A DNA stretch of 64,000 nucleotides from contig NC_056750.1 of the NCBI RefSeq assembly GCF_019279795.1, positions 697,329,894 to 697,393,893 on the forward strand. The letters are read 5' to 3'. Below the pieces are notes generated by a model that saw nothing but the letters and a program-made list of their open reading frames with translations, did no database searches and was not told the DNA's origin. Positions within the stretch are counted from its first letter, which is position 1, and every line of letters begins with the position of its first letter. Shown here in pieces: positions 44,642-55,344 of this stretch. The position numbers and the translations under genes are program-made. The stretch comes from Protopterus annectens. Its lineage: Eukaryota; Chordata; Ceratodontiformes; Protopteridae.

Positions 44642-47440
44642 TTAGTTTACTGTGCTTCTGTCTAGTAGTGACACAGAGATGACCCCTGGGGTAAACCTAT
44701 GATCTCCCATCCACTCGTCAAGATTTCTCTTGAAGAGAGTCAGTGAGGGGCTCTGCCTAACATGAACTGGGATTCTGTTCCAGAGTATGGGAAGCCTCTG
44801 AGTTATGAATCTGTCCCTCCAGCATGTCCTATTCATATTTGTGCTGAGGTTTAAATCTTTAGCTCTCGTGGTTCTGATGGATTTGGATTTTTTGAGGTGG
44901 AGCATGTCCATCAATTCCTGATTGGACATGGCCTTGTACGTCAGGCACAGATCACCTCTGAGTAGGCGGTATGCTACTGAATAGAGCTGGAGTTTCTTTA
45001 GTCTGGCAGCATATGACATATGTTGGAGACCCTTGATCCTCTTGGTGAGGTACTTTTGGGGTCTCTCTAGCTGTTGCAAGTACTGGGTGAGGTACATACC
45101 AAATGGGGCATTGTACTCAATCATGGGCCTGATAAGGGAGGAGTATAGGGGTACAATGACCTCTTTTGATCTGGATGTGAATCCCTTCATGATAAGGTGT
45201 CTTTCTAACCACTTTGGCAACATGGGTGTCAAATGAGAGGTCACTATCGACTTGGGTCCCCAGGTCTCAGATTACTTTTTCCGTACTCAGTGGGTTACTG
45301 TCTAAGTGATAATTTGTGGGTACTTTGTTTTTCCCAAAGGGGATGACTATACATTTTTTGGCATTTAGTTTAAGGCCATGACTCTGGCACCAGTTGTCCG
45401 TTTCAGTGAGGCCTTTCTGTAGGATGTATGTGTCAGCTGGTGTATCGACTATGGCGTCTAGTTTGCAGTCATCTGTGAACTTTGTCAGCCACAACCCTCC
45501 CATGTTTGCTTTCACATCTGAGAAATAAATGCCGAACAAGAGGGGTTCCAGGACAGAGCCCTGTGGGACACCACTTGTGACTGGCTTTGAGTCTGACATG
45601 GCTCCAGCGATTTTGACTTTATGGGTTCTATCCTTTAGCCAGTTTGCAACCCATCTTGTGTCATATGGATTTACGTTTAAACTGTTGAGCTTGTCTATGA
45701 TGCCTGAGTGGGGTATTGTGTCAAAAGCTTTAGCCAAGTCCAGGTAGGCTGTATGGACTGCTTTGCCCTCGTCAATGGCTCTAGTGACTGTTTCGAAAAA
45801 GTCAACCAGGTTCAAAAGGCAGGATCTGCCCTTTACAAAGACGAACTGGGTGGGATCAAGTGTCTGTAAGTCCCCAATGTCTCTGTTTATGCGTTCCATA
45901 ATGACTCTTTCCATAGCTTTGCAGACCAGGCTGGTTAAGCTTATGGGGCGGTAGTTACCAGGGTCTGTAGAGGTGCCTCCTTTGTGGAGTGGGACTACTG
46001 TTGCTGTACGCCAGTGTTCAGGTACATGTCCTGTAGTAAGGCTAAGGTTAAATAGCATTTTTATGTGCGGGTTTAGCTCCTCTTGGAGTTCACATAGCAC
46101 GCAACCCGGGATACCGTCAGGTCCCATTGATGCTGTGTTTTTAGCTTTGCTGAGGGCGGTTCTCACCTGGACATCTGAGATGACAGGGAGGTTACATTCA
46201 GCTGGGATAAGTATTTCTTCTTTTGGGGGTGAGGGAGGGGAGAAATTTGCACTGAACCTGTCTGCCAGAATGTTGGCAATATCTGTGGGTTCAGTGTATT
46301 TTTTGTCATTGTGAACTAACTCTGAGCATATCTGAGGGTTTCCGCCCACGTTTCTAACATAGCAGAAGAAGGCCTTGTGGTTATCTTTAGTGTCCATAGC
46401 GATTTTTCTCTCAAAGTTGGCCTTGGATGTTTTTATGAGAGAACGTAGCTTTCTACTAGTGCTGATCAGAGATGCCTTCTCTTTATGGGATTTTTCTCTG
46501 TCGTGCAGTAGCTTCCTTCTTTTGTTATACAATTTGTTTATGGCTGGGGTCCACCAGACGGGACGCCTGCCCTTGGTGGAGAGGGTTTTGGTTTTATTTG
46601 GGATTGCATGATCCATTCATTCTTGGAGATGTCCGTAGAAAGCATTTGTGAAGGATTCAGCATTGTGGGATGTGGTTTCCACTGGCCCAGTGGGCTTAAA
46701 GGATACCATCTCAGTTTTAAGAAGTGTAAAATCGGCTTTTGAGAAGTTTTTCACTGTAGTCTTTTGTGTTGGGGGTGGAGGTGGGATATGTATATCCAGG
46801 GTGATTAGTTTGTGGTCAGATCTCACCATTGAGGGGTATACTTCCGGTGTGGAGCACTTTGTCCCCATGTTTGTGATGATCAGGTCTAGTATATTATCTC
46901 CCCTTGTGGGAGAGGTGACTAGCTGTTCCATTGCATTTGAATTTATGAATTCCAGGAACCTTTGGGCTAGGGTGTTTGGGCTAGAATAATGCACCCAGTC
47001 TATGTTAGGGTAGTTGAAGTCTCCCAATATGATGGTGTTTGGTGAGACATTCATATCCTCCAATGTCTTCAGGAAGGCTGAATGGGGTTCCTGAGATTGG
47101 GAGGGTGGTCTGCAACATGCTACCAGTTGTATAGCAGTTTTTCCTACGGTTAGTTGCACCTGGATGGTCTCTGATGCTTCATGTGTTGCCACTAACCTGG
47201 AGTTGTGGGTGTCCTTGATGAATATGGACACTCCCCCTCCCTTTTTGGTTTGGCCTGAGTTTTGGGGCTGAAAAGCATGATACGAGGTATAGCCTGGTAG
47301 CGCTGGGGTGCTCTCAGGAACCTTGAACTAGGTTTCAATTACTGCACAGACATCGATGTTCTCCATACTGAGGAGTGCTTCGAGAGCCTGCATCTTGAGA
47401 TTTAGACTTCTGGCATTGAGCAGCATTACCCTTAATTTTT
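44642..47440 (-). pseudogene. CR1 ORF2: APE endonuclease and RT, few lesions
   Basis: On the minus strand: RSLNLKMQALEALL, a TAG replacing Trp in the ET-W-F block (about 47325), KKGGGVSIFIKD, ILGDFNYPNIDW (about 47000), VRSDHKLITLDI (about 46820), then a TGA at 46617-46619. RT frame 46616-45267: KGRRPVWWTP, SMGPDGIPGC, PLHKGGTSTDPGNYRPISL, LDLAKAFDTIPHS, TSGVPQGSVLEPLLF (LGP has become LEP), LTKFTDDCK (Asp pair intact). A TGA at about 45270 replaces Arg in the RDLGTQVD block. A deletion/frameshift sits near 45210-45240, and the C-terminal frame 45244-44642 ends LDRSTVN. Three stops and one frameshift make up the damage. Confidence 0.9.
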
Positions 47441-47482
47441 TTCCTTTTTGTTTTCTAAGGAGGTGGGTTTGTCTTTTGAGCC

Positions 47483-48110
47483 TTACCTAAAAAAGGCACT
47501 ATGGGGGGTGGCAAGAGCCTTAGCCAATATCCGGAAGCCCAGTGGTGACAGATGCAAGCCGTCCCTTGCGAAGCAGCGTGGCTTGTCCAGCATGTCATCC
47601 CAAGCAGACAAACATTGGATCCCCCTAGAATGACACCAGTAATTGAGCCACTTATTAAAGCTGATCATCTTGTCTTTGTATTGTGGCATCATTCTTGGTG
47701 AGGGCAAGATGCTGCTCAGGGTCAGGGTCATACCAGCCTGGGCTACATAATCAGAGAGCTCCTCTATGTCTCTTTTCATGTAGTCCAGGGAGGTACGTCT
47801 CAGGTCATTCACGCCGGCATGGACAATGACGGAGTCATATTTGTACTTGCTTTGGAGTGACCTGAGTGCGTGTGTTATGTGGCGGATCCTAGCTCCCGAT
47901 AGGCAGCTCACCGTTACCCTCTCCTTGTTCAGCCTGGTAAGCGGAACGTCAGTGTGTCTGACTACAGAGTCACCTATTACTAGTGTATCAGGCATGGTGT
48001 TTGGCCTTAAGGGCTGTGATTGTTTGACACACTGATTTATTGAAGTATGTGTTGCATGTGTTATGTTTTGAGGTGGTGGATTTTTGGGTGTCTGCTTTGG
48101 GAGCCTCTGT
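47483..48110 (-). pseudogene. CR1 ORF1 SGNH esterase domain
   Basis: The minus-strand frame 47995-47483 is 170 codons from a Met, and open sequence continues upstream for about 35 more codons. It shows LVIGDSVVRHTD (Ser block), VHAGVNDLRR (GxND block) and FARDGLHLSPLGF (Asp-x2-His block). That is the complete SGNH hydrolase triad. CR1 and L2 families are known to carry such an esterase in ORF1, probably lipid- or membrane-interacting; its role in retrotransposition is unproven. The domain itself is intact. The ORF is broken upstream, between it and the zinc-finger part. Confidence 0.85.
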
Positions 48111-48187
48111 TGTTTTGGTAAGTTTTTTGTTAGAGCCTCCGAGTATGTCTTTGTGTTATTATGTGTTTAGTTTGCAGTTGTGGTAGG

Positions 48188-48430
48188 TCAATGTGGGACT
48201 GGGTTTGCTGTGTGTGTGGTTTCCTTCTCCTCCTGTCTGGTCTTGCCAGTCCTGAGTTGAGAGAGTTCAGCCTCCAGTTTGGCTATATAGTTGCATCTCT
48301 CACATGTATTAGTGTTTGTTGGGAGGAGGAGAGGGTTGTCTGTGTACATGAGACAATTGTAGCATTGTCTCAAGATTCCCAGATTAACCAGCTGAACCGG
48401 AGAGGATGCTAGTAATCTACCACTCAACAT
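48188..48430 (-). pseudogene. CR1 ORF1 N-terminus: zinc finger and coiled coil
   Basis: The minus-strand frame starts MLSGRLLASSPVQ and has CYNC and CERC about 24 residues apart, a plausible C2-C2 metal site. A heptad-like YIAKLEAELSQLR follows. This matches the CR1 ORF1 layout (zinc finger, coiled coil, esterase). The frame stops at TGA 48188-48190 after PVPH. A frameshift near 48180 and a TAA near 48170 separate it from the esterase domain. Confidence 0.65.
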
Positions 48431-49340
48431 GCTAGAATATTATAGGGAGTGCTGTGCCTTTAAGGGAAGTGGGTACTCACAGGGGTGGTAGGTGGATGTA
48501 GTGCTTACTTTAGTTTGAGAGTGCTTACTTAGAAGAGAGGTTTTGAGAACAAGTGCTAGGCTTATAATAAAGCGAGTAGACTGATTATTATAAGAGTAGA
48601 GCTTTCTTAAGGGAAAATTTGAAGAGCAGACTTGGCGGAGCCAGAAAAAGTTTAACCTTGTTTAACCGGGCCATGCGCTATGTGCACAATCACAAAGCCA
48701 CTTAAATGGATTTTAAACAGGGAACTTCAAAAGAGCTAGAAATGGTCCAAAACAACCAATTACTACAAGCTCTTGTGCTGAGGACACTCCTTCAGGGACA
48801 GATAGGCTGCTCAAGGCTCCCCACTCCCACTGGTGAACAAAGAAACTTCCTTCTATCCAACTAAGGCAATGGACAACACAAGAACTACACCACAGCCCAG
48901 AATACAGCAAAGCCTGTATACTGGTCTAAAGTAGTCGAGGAGAGGCGGCAAAACAAGGCTATTTTTTTGTTTTTGAGATAGAAAGCACACAGAAATGCAG
49001 GAAACAGTAATAAATCAGTTACACAGGCTAGCACACTTTAGTGGGCAGCCTCAACAGTTAAATTTAACAAACAAACAAACAACTTTCGACCAATTTTCGA
49101 TTAAATGTAACTTTAAGTGCAGATAATATATAATGCAACAAACAGCTAAAAAAACAGTTTAAGCTTATTCAAAGTAAGCAAGAGAAGGTATTTTAGGTAA
49201 AAAACAGCAAAAAATACTTAAATCAGGAAAGTAGTCGCTTTTCTCAGTTCTCTGCTGCTAGGACCACTCTGCAGGACCACGAGGAGCTGTTTCTGAGTAG
49301 TATAGCCAGAAAAAACGCTCAGAGGCGGTAATTCCTTTCA
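48431..49340 (-). promoter_or_regulatory. Presumed CR1 5' UTR / internal promoter region
   Basis: About 900 bp between the ORF1 start and the end of recognisable element sequence. It includes GC-richer patches (48620-48700 and 49240-49335). CR1 5' UTRs act as internal promoters in general; no specific box is identified here. Confidence 0.4.
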
Positions 49341-49494
49341 ATCTCACTATGCTTTACGTGTATTGTCTCATATCTGTACTTATTCATAGATTCATGGATT
49401 TATAGGATTAAGCTGTTGAGAAGATAAACATTTGCAGCCTAGCCTCAAGATATTATTTCTGTCAGTACTCTGAAAAACAAAATAATTACTATGT

Positions 49495-50198
49495 AATTTA
49501 TTCACCTTCATTGAGGATTTGATCTTTCAGACCAAGGATGAATTTCCAGTTTCATATCTATTCGTACAAGTTGATTTGAAAATTTTCAGGGAGCTACTTT
49601 GTTTTGCACTTAAGGGAAGTCTACTCCATAAAAGAGGGATCCATTGAGCCAGATATCTATCTCATCAACAGTTCCTGTTTATGCTGCAGTGTAAATTTGG
49701 TTATTGCATTTGGGTGTTTAAGGTTACTACTTACTGTAAAGATGTGTAGGAATTTGCACAGGACTCAATCCGTTGAGTCTTTGCAGGTGAGGCAATGCCA
49801 CCCCCCCCCCCGCCCCCAATAAAAGTTTGTAAGAAACAGAAAAAAGAGAAAAGAGAAAATGTTTTAAGGCAGTCAATGTAACATATAGAAGACATTTCCT
49901 AGATTTTCTTCGAAAGGAAACATTGTGGTCTTTCAAGCTGAGTCATATGTTTACACAAGTGCATACTGAAAAAGGCATTATATTCTATTACTGGTCTAAA
50001 AAAGTAGTAATACAGAGGGACAATAACTTCTTTGACTCAGAAGACATACCTTGACATACCCTTGGTAATCAGTCTGCCTGTGTAAAAGGATTTCCCAATG
50101 ACAGTAGATACAGGATATTTAAAGGACAGTCCATTGTCAATGAAAGTGCCCAGGTCCTTAATAGCTGTGCTAGTTTCCAAAGGAGTGTCATCTGTATA
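49495..50198 (-). mobile_element. Old CR1 relative, 3' part
   Basis: Aligns with the C-terminal region of the long CR1 copy on the minus strand. At 49500-49700 decayed codons correspond to CW-x2-R...SRLPLK...NWKF; at 49950-50198 there are traces of the YNA-F-MYL region and of the VDN-LS stretch. More decayed than the other copies. Continuity is lost at about 50198 and resumes at about 52885. Confidence 0.6.
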
Positions 50199-51000
50199 GC
50201 CGGCATTAGGCACCAACCAAACCTGAAGCTACCGGGAGCCCCCGATTATCTTCCCATGAACAAGGAGCGCCATGCAGGAGCCCTGGGTTTCTTCAGCTCC
50301 TCCTCCTCCATTTGTTTTTCCACCTTGTGGACGTCCCCACAGCAGTGTGACATGACATCACCAAATGGCACATCACAAACTTTTTCCCTTTTTTTTTTAT
50401 TTGCCTGTAAGCTGCACTCAATCAGGTCCACTTCAGTAAAGCAAGAGACTTGATTGGGTGCAGCAACCAGGGAAGTAAAATGTCATTTTTTTTTTTTTCA
50501 CAAGGAAATGTTTGTGGGACCAGACCTAGGTTCTCTAATGCATACCTGTCAGTCCCTCAGCCCAAGAAATATGCACAAAGGCAAAAATAATTGGGAAGGG
50601 GACAAAGACCCAAACACGGGAATAGATTTTAAATATTGCTCTTATAAACTTAGAACGTTGTTAGAATAGCAGGATTTTTGTTAGCATGCATTTTTCTGAA
50701 GGAAGTCTGAAACTCAAATGTATTTCATTATTTAATGACTTAAGTCCTCAATGATGTGGATATTACTGTAGTTCACTTAAAAGTTAAAAGAATAACATCT
50801 TTTGCATCAACATGCATTTTTTGGACATTATGAAGTCTAAAACTCAGTCTAAATTTATCAACAGTCTGTAATCCTGAATGATTTACCGGCGAGTCCAACT
50901 TTTTACTAAGGGTACAGCAAAATTATAAGGAAAAAATCAGGGACGTTCTGTGAAATCAGCTACAGTGACAAATATGCATTACTCCTTAGTGAGGTAAGTA
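50199..51000. mobile_element. Non-autonomous DNA-transposon-like repeats within old CR1
   Basis: It starts GCCGGCATTAGGCAC, then GGGAGCCCCC, similar to hAT-type ends. 50560-50900 holds two reverse-oriented copies of the ~190-bp unit (TTTAAATATTGCTCTTATAA at 50629-50648; GAAGTCTGAAACTCAAATG nearby), as at 15930-16300. The right end is not identified. Confidence 0.45.
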
Positions 51001-52374
51001 AAAGTGCCTTCCCCCTGCTGCTGTTTGAGAACTGTTAAACAGCAGTAACTGATCAGGTGTGGCAATACCAGTGTTGCACAATGTGTTGCTATTTGCTGAA
51101 ATAAGTACAAGCTAGTATTGCTATAGGTTATATGTTTGTGTGCAAAAAATATCATAGGTTTTATCTGTGCACACACCAAATAATGCTGGAACACATACAT
51201 AAGTTTTTTGGAGTATCAGTAAAAAAATGCAACAAAGTCATTATATTTCAAAAGTAAGGCATAAAATATATCAAAGAACATTCAGACACAGATCTTCTAG
51301 GAGTCTGTTGCCTCCCACTTCCTAGACGGTATAAATGAATACAGGGATCCCCCTTAAAATCCTTGACTGTGTTGGGACAAACAAAAGCTTTTGTTGGTTG
51401 GGGAAAAACAAGGAGAAAAAATGTGTTTACATTCTGATCACACTCTTTATCCTGAAAATTGTTGTAAGCCCGCCTTAAATGTGTGTGTGTGTATGTACAG
51501 AAAGTTGCTGTTAGTTATATGTGTGTGTGTGTGTGGGGGGGGGGTTTGCTGGGAATTGTCTGGTTATTGTTTCTTTAATTTTTATCACAGTCACACCTTA
51601 GATGTGTGCATAGGGAGTCATTAAGCCATGTGTTTGGGCTAGGCACAGTTTGGAAATTATTTATTTTGCTTTTCTCAAAGACCTCAGAGGTTTACAAAGA
51701 AGGTTACTGTAGTTTGCGTAGGGGCAGTGAGCTGTCTAGAGTCAACAAAGTACAATACTTTATTGTAATCATTATTTTTTTTCACTTTCTTCACAATCAC
51801 ACATCAAACTTGTATACAGGTTGCTGCTTTTGGGGGTTGGGTGAAGAGTGAGGTGGCATGCTAGGTATGTATGTCAGCAGATGCTTGAAATACGTGCTGT
51901 GGCAATTTGAATTTCTGCTTTCATCCCAATGTAATACCAGAGGGATGTATACAGTAGGCAGTGATCATGTTTTTATTTTGGATGTTTAGGGGGGTATTTC
52001 CAGATAAAACTTGTGTATCCTCACAACATTTGTCTTGTTAGTTTATTGTGTTTTACTATTTTGTTAGCTTTCAACATTAAGCCTTGGGCAGTACTTATGC
52101 ATTCTTTGAAAGAAAAAAAAAAGACTGAAATTCTTTTCTTACTCATGATTTTTAGTCCCAATCTGCAACACCTGTGGCTTCTGGGGGCACTGGCTTAATT
52201 GAGTTATTTCCTAAATGATTACTGTACTGTCTTGATCAGGGAAGGCGTGTTGAAAGGATACAAGAAAAACAAAGGCTGTACAACAAAATTTAATTCTTTC
52301 CTTAATCATAATTTCTGTTCAAGCCGTCATTGGATGAAAACATTGTGTAAAAAGAATTCACACAAAAACTAAGA
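51001..52374. other. Spacer within the interruption, nothing recognised
   Basis: AT-rich. Short GT runs at 51482 and 51522-51545. No supported ORF. Confidence 0.4.
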
Positions 52375-52640
52375 CCCAGAATGACACAACTCGAAATATA
52401 CTGAAAGGAGCCACGACCAGCCAGGTTCAGCAACTAAAACATATATTTTAATAAAAATGATTGAGCGCTTTCATCTTGCTTGTAACAAAAGACTTCATCA
52501 GAATGTAATAAGAACTAAGCATTTTACATTTAAATAACACTCTTGAAAAAATGTCACATGTTTGATTTAAACCAATCAAAAAATATATGTATCCCCGGCA
52601 CCTGTTTCTCATCGATGCACATTCTTAAAAGCCTTATAAA
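52375..52640 (-). mobile_element. Solo Penelope-like terminal segment
   Basis: On the minus strand: CTGATGA (52501-52495), A, stem GTCTT/AAGAT (52493-52489 with 52477-52473, one G-T pair), GAAA (52472-52469), GCGCTC. Then ATTTTTATTAAAATATATG, GTTGCTGAACCTGGC and TCGTGGCTCC. The motif order and GAAAGCGCTC word match the arms of Penelope element B. No coding part is adjacent. Confidence 0.55.
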
Positions 52641-52884
52641 AATACATATTTAAATACATAAAACCTTTTAATACAAATCAGTTTGCACACATCAGAAATA
52701 TTATAAATTGACACATTGTAAGAACGAAGCTTTACGATGCTCGAAAAAGAAAAATGTTCATTTAATCCAAGGAATATAAAGGCATTAAGCCTAGTTTGCC
52801 ACTTCATCTCCTTTACTTCTATTAAATATTCCCATGGTCCTCCTCTTACATGTTTATGTACCATATCCAGCACAAAAAAGTGAA

Positions 52885-54250
52885 AGCTATGCAAGGGAAA
52901 CTGCAGGATGTTGTACATGCAAGGATACTCATGTTTGCCAAAGAACACAATGCTACATTTCTTGACATTTAGATTAAGGGCATGGTCCTGCCACCATTTA
53001 ATTGTTCACATTAGACCATAATGAAAAATCTGACATTCAGCTTAAGAGTTTATGATAGCTCCAAGTTTGCAGTCATTTGCAAATATGATTAGCCACAACC
53101 CCTTAACAGTGGCTTTGACCTCAGAGAAGTAAATACTTAAACAAAGTAGCCCAAAGGCTCATCCTTGAGGGACTCTGCTAGCAATAGCCATTATTGATGA
53201 GAACAGGCCCACGAGGTATCATTCTTTCAGTGATCCAGTTTTCTATCCAGTGAGTTACATAAATATTTATATTTAGTTTGATTAACCAATCTATAATACC
53301 AGACTTTGGGATGGTGTCAAAGTTGTCTGCCAGTCCAAAGTAAGCAGAGTACACAGATTTGCCTGCATCCAGTGCATCAGTGACTTGTTCAAAGAAATCC
53401 TATAAGTTTTTGAGGCAGGATCTAACTTTAATGAATCCAAACTGGGTTTGGACAGAGACAATAGACTGCTGATATCCTTGTTAATAACTTCTATAATAAT
53501 GCACTGTATTGCCTTGCAGTTGAGACTGTTTAGGCTTATAGGTCTATATTTACCAGGGCCAGTATCATATCGACCCTCGTGGAGTGAGATGACTATAACA
53601 GTTCTGCATACTCCCATCATAAATCCATTGGATGGGCTGAGATTGAATACATTTAGTAGTGTGACTATAAGGCTTTTTTGGGTGCTGATAAGAAAGGAAC
53701 CTGGCACACTGTTTGGACCTATAGAGTCTCCTTGGCCTAGGACAGCACTCTAAGGATTTTCTTCAAGGTGATCTTGGGGAATATGGGCATGGTAATATAC
53801 AAGTAAATGTTAGATGGGATAAGGCTGGCTCTGATATCAGCTGATATGCTGTGTATGGTCTTTGGGAATGAGAAGGTGTTACTGTTATACATTAACTCAG
53901 TTGGTATCATAAAGTTTCTGACAGTTATAAAAAATGAACTATGTGGTTGCTTTTACATGTAAATTTTTCAGGAAAAACATCATGTTTGTAGGATTTGATT
54001 TTGCTTGAGTTCTTTGTTTATATTTTTTAATTTACTTATAGAGGTTGGAATATTTAGTTTATTTTTACTGGCGATATGTTTCTTGCTTTCATTGTATAGT
54101 TTGTTTATATTAGGATTACACCATAAGGGTTTAATCCTGTATTTAGAATTCTATTTGTGTCTATGGGGTTTATTCCCGAACCTAGCATTGGACTTGTGTT
54201 TGATGGAGGTTCAAGCATTCAGCCGGGTGATGGCTAAAGATATTTCTGCT
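52885..54250 (-). pseudogene. Old CR1 relative, RT and upstream part
   Basis: On the minus strand the region aligns to ORF2 of the long copy. Decayed traces include LNVKKC near 52960, an AIINS-KL trace near 53050, GLADNFDTIPKS near 53310 and DKPSLDSLK near 53420. A TGPGKYRPISLNSLNCKA stretch reads clearly near 53540. An SIGPNS-PG trace lies near 53700, and a LYNESKK-like region near 54080. Several stops and indels. It is the continuation of 49495-50198. Confidence 0.65.
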
Positions 54251-55344
54251 CTTACTGACTCCTCTATGTGTCAAATAATGATTGTTCATAATTGCATTAA
54301 TAATTTCAAAACCATGCTACACGAAAGTACTAAAATATTTCATCATAAAGTTTACACAAAGGCAGACACAATTGTGTCGATATTTGAACTCCGTCTAGTG
54401 CAGCTAAAGTGTTATTAATTGTTGCTCATATAATATTTGTTTTATATTGCTGTAAGTGTCATGTGTTTCTAAATAACTCAGCAAACAAACAGCACAGACA
54501 GAACTACTTAGCTTCATATGAAAGATTTCAGCTGGATGAATGAAATGCTACTAACAGTATGTGTATAATGTGAGAGGTTACAGAGATATTGTAAGTTGTT
54601 TACAAAATATTATACTTGATATTTAATATGTTTACTGTGACTTACAGAATCCAGTTTAAAATCTAGAACCTAAAGAATACTACCGCTATAAAATAGTTTG
54701 TGCTAAAGAGTTTGTCATTTACAGTTCTTTTGTAACTCTTATGACTCCAGAGATATGAACATCTGTTTGAAATAAGAGGGCATAATTTGTTTCTGTCAAA
54801 AAGTTTAAGCTATGCCTATTGGAAGTTATAGTACAAACCTCCAGAGCTCCACTGGAGAGAATGTGTTAATACAAGCATTTATGTGAGTGTAAAATCTCTA
54901 ATCGCAGTATATTCTGGTAGAATATTATTGAGTGGTGATCGGATTTCACCAGGACTAGAACCAATATTTTCAGCTCCTAATTGAGATGTGAACGAGTGTA
55001 GCTAAGTTACTTATAAAATATAGGGATCATTGCACACATTTATATGTGGTGTAGCTGGATATGACATGGTACAGATTTTTATTGATGGTAAGTAGGATCT
55101 AGGGTAGCTCAATGTCAAGAAAAATGCAGTCATTTCTTCCACAAAGACTGTCTTACTGCTTTTTATTTTAACTCATGAAGTATTCATCCATTGTTTACCT
55201 GAAGTCATTTCATGTACTGTCCTTCTGCTTTATTCAACAAAGGTGACACAGCATCCCTTTTTACCTCTGATGCCATGTTGTTCTCTTTAAAAACATTCTC
55301 CTTGTTTTATTCTCCAGAATTAAATACCTTAACAGTTTGTTCTG
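54251..55344. other. Spacer, nothing recognised
   Basis: AT-rich, stop-dense; no repeat identified. Confidence 0.4.

Larger units (their letters stand above)
44461..49340 (-). mobile_element. Near-full-length CR1-clade LINE with esterase ORF1
   Basis: Read on the minus strand: a 5' UTR of about 900 bp (49340-48431), ORF1 (48430 to 47483), ORF2 (about 47440 to 44642), a 3' UTR and an octamer terminus (AAACTATG repeats) at 44461. About 4.9 kb, near the expected full length. Zinc finger/coiled coil plus SGNH esterase in ORF1, APE endonuclease plus RT in ORF2, and the octamer 3' end together identify the CR1 clade. Few lesions suggest it is the youngest copy. The 5' limit is approximate; no TSD was found. 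Confidence 0.85.

Noticed and set aside
54005..54418. 137-residue plus-strand ORF
   Set aside because: Antisense shadow of the old CR1 copy, whose traces run on the minus strand through this region.
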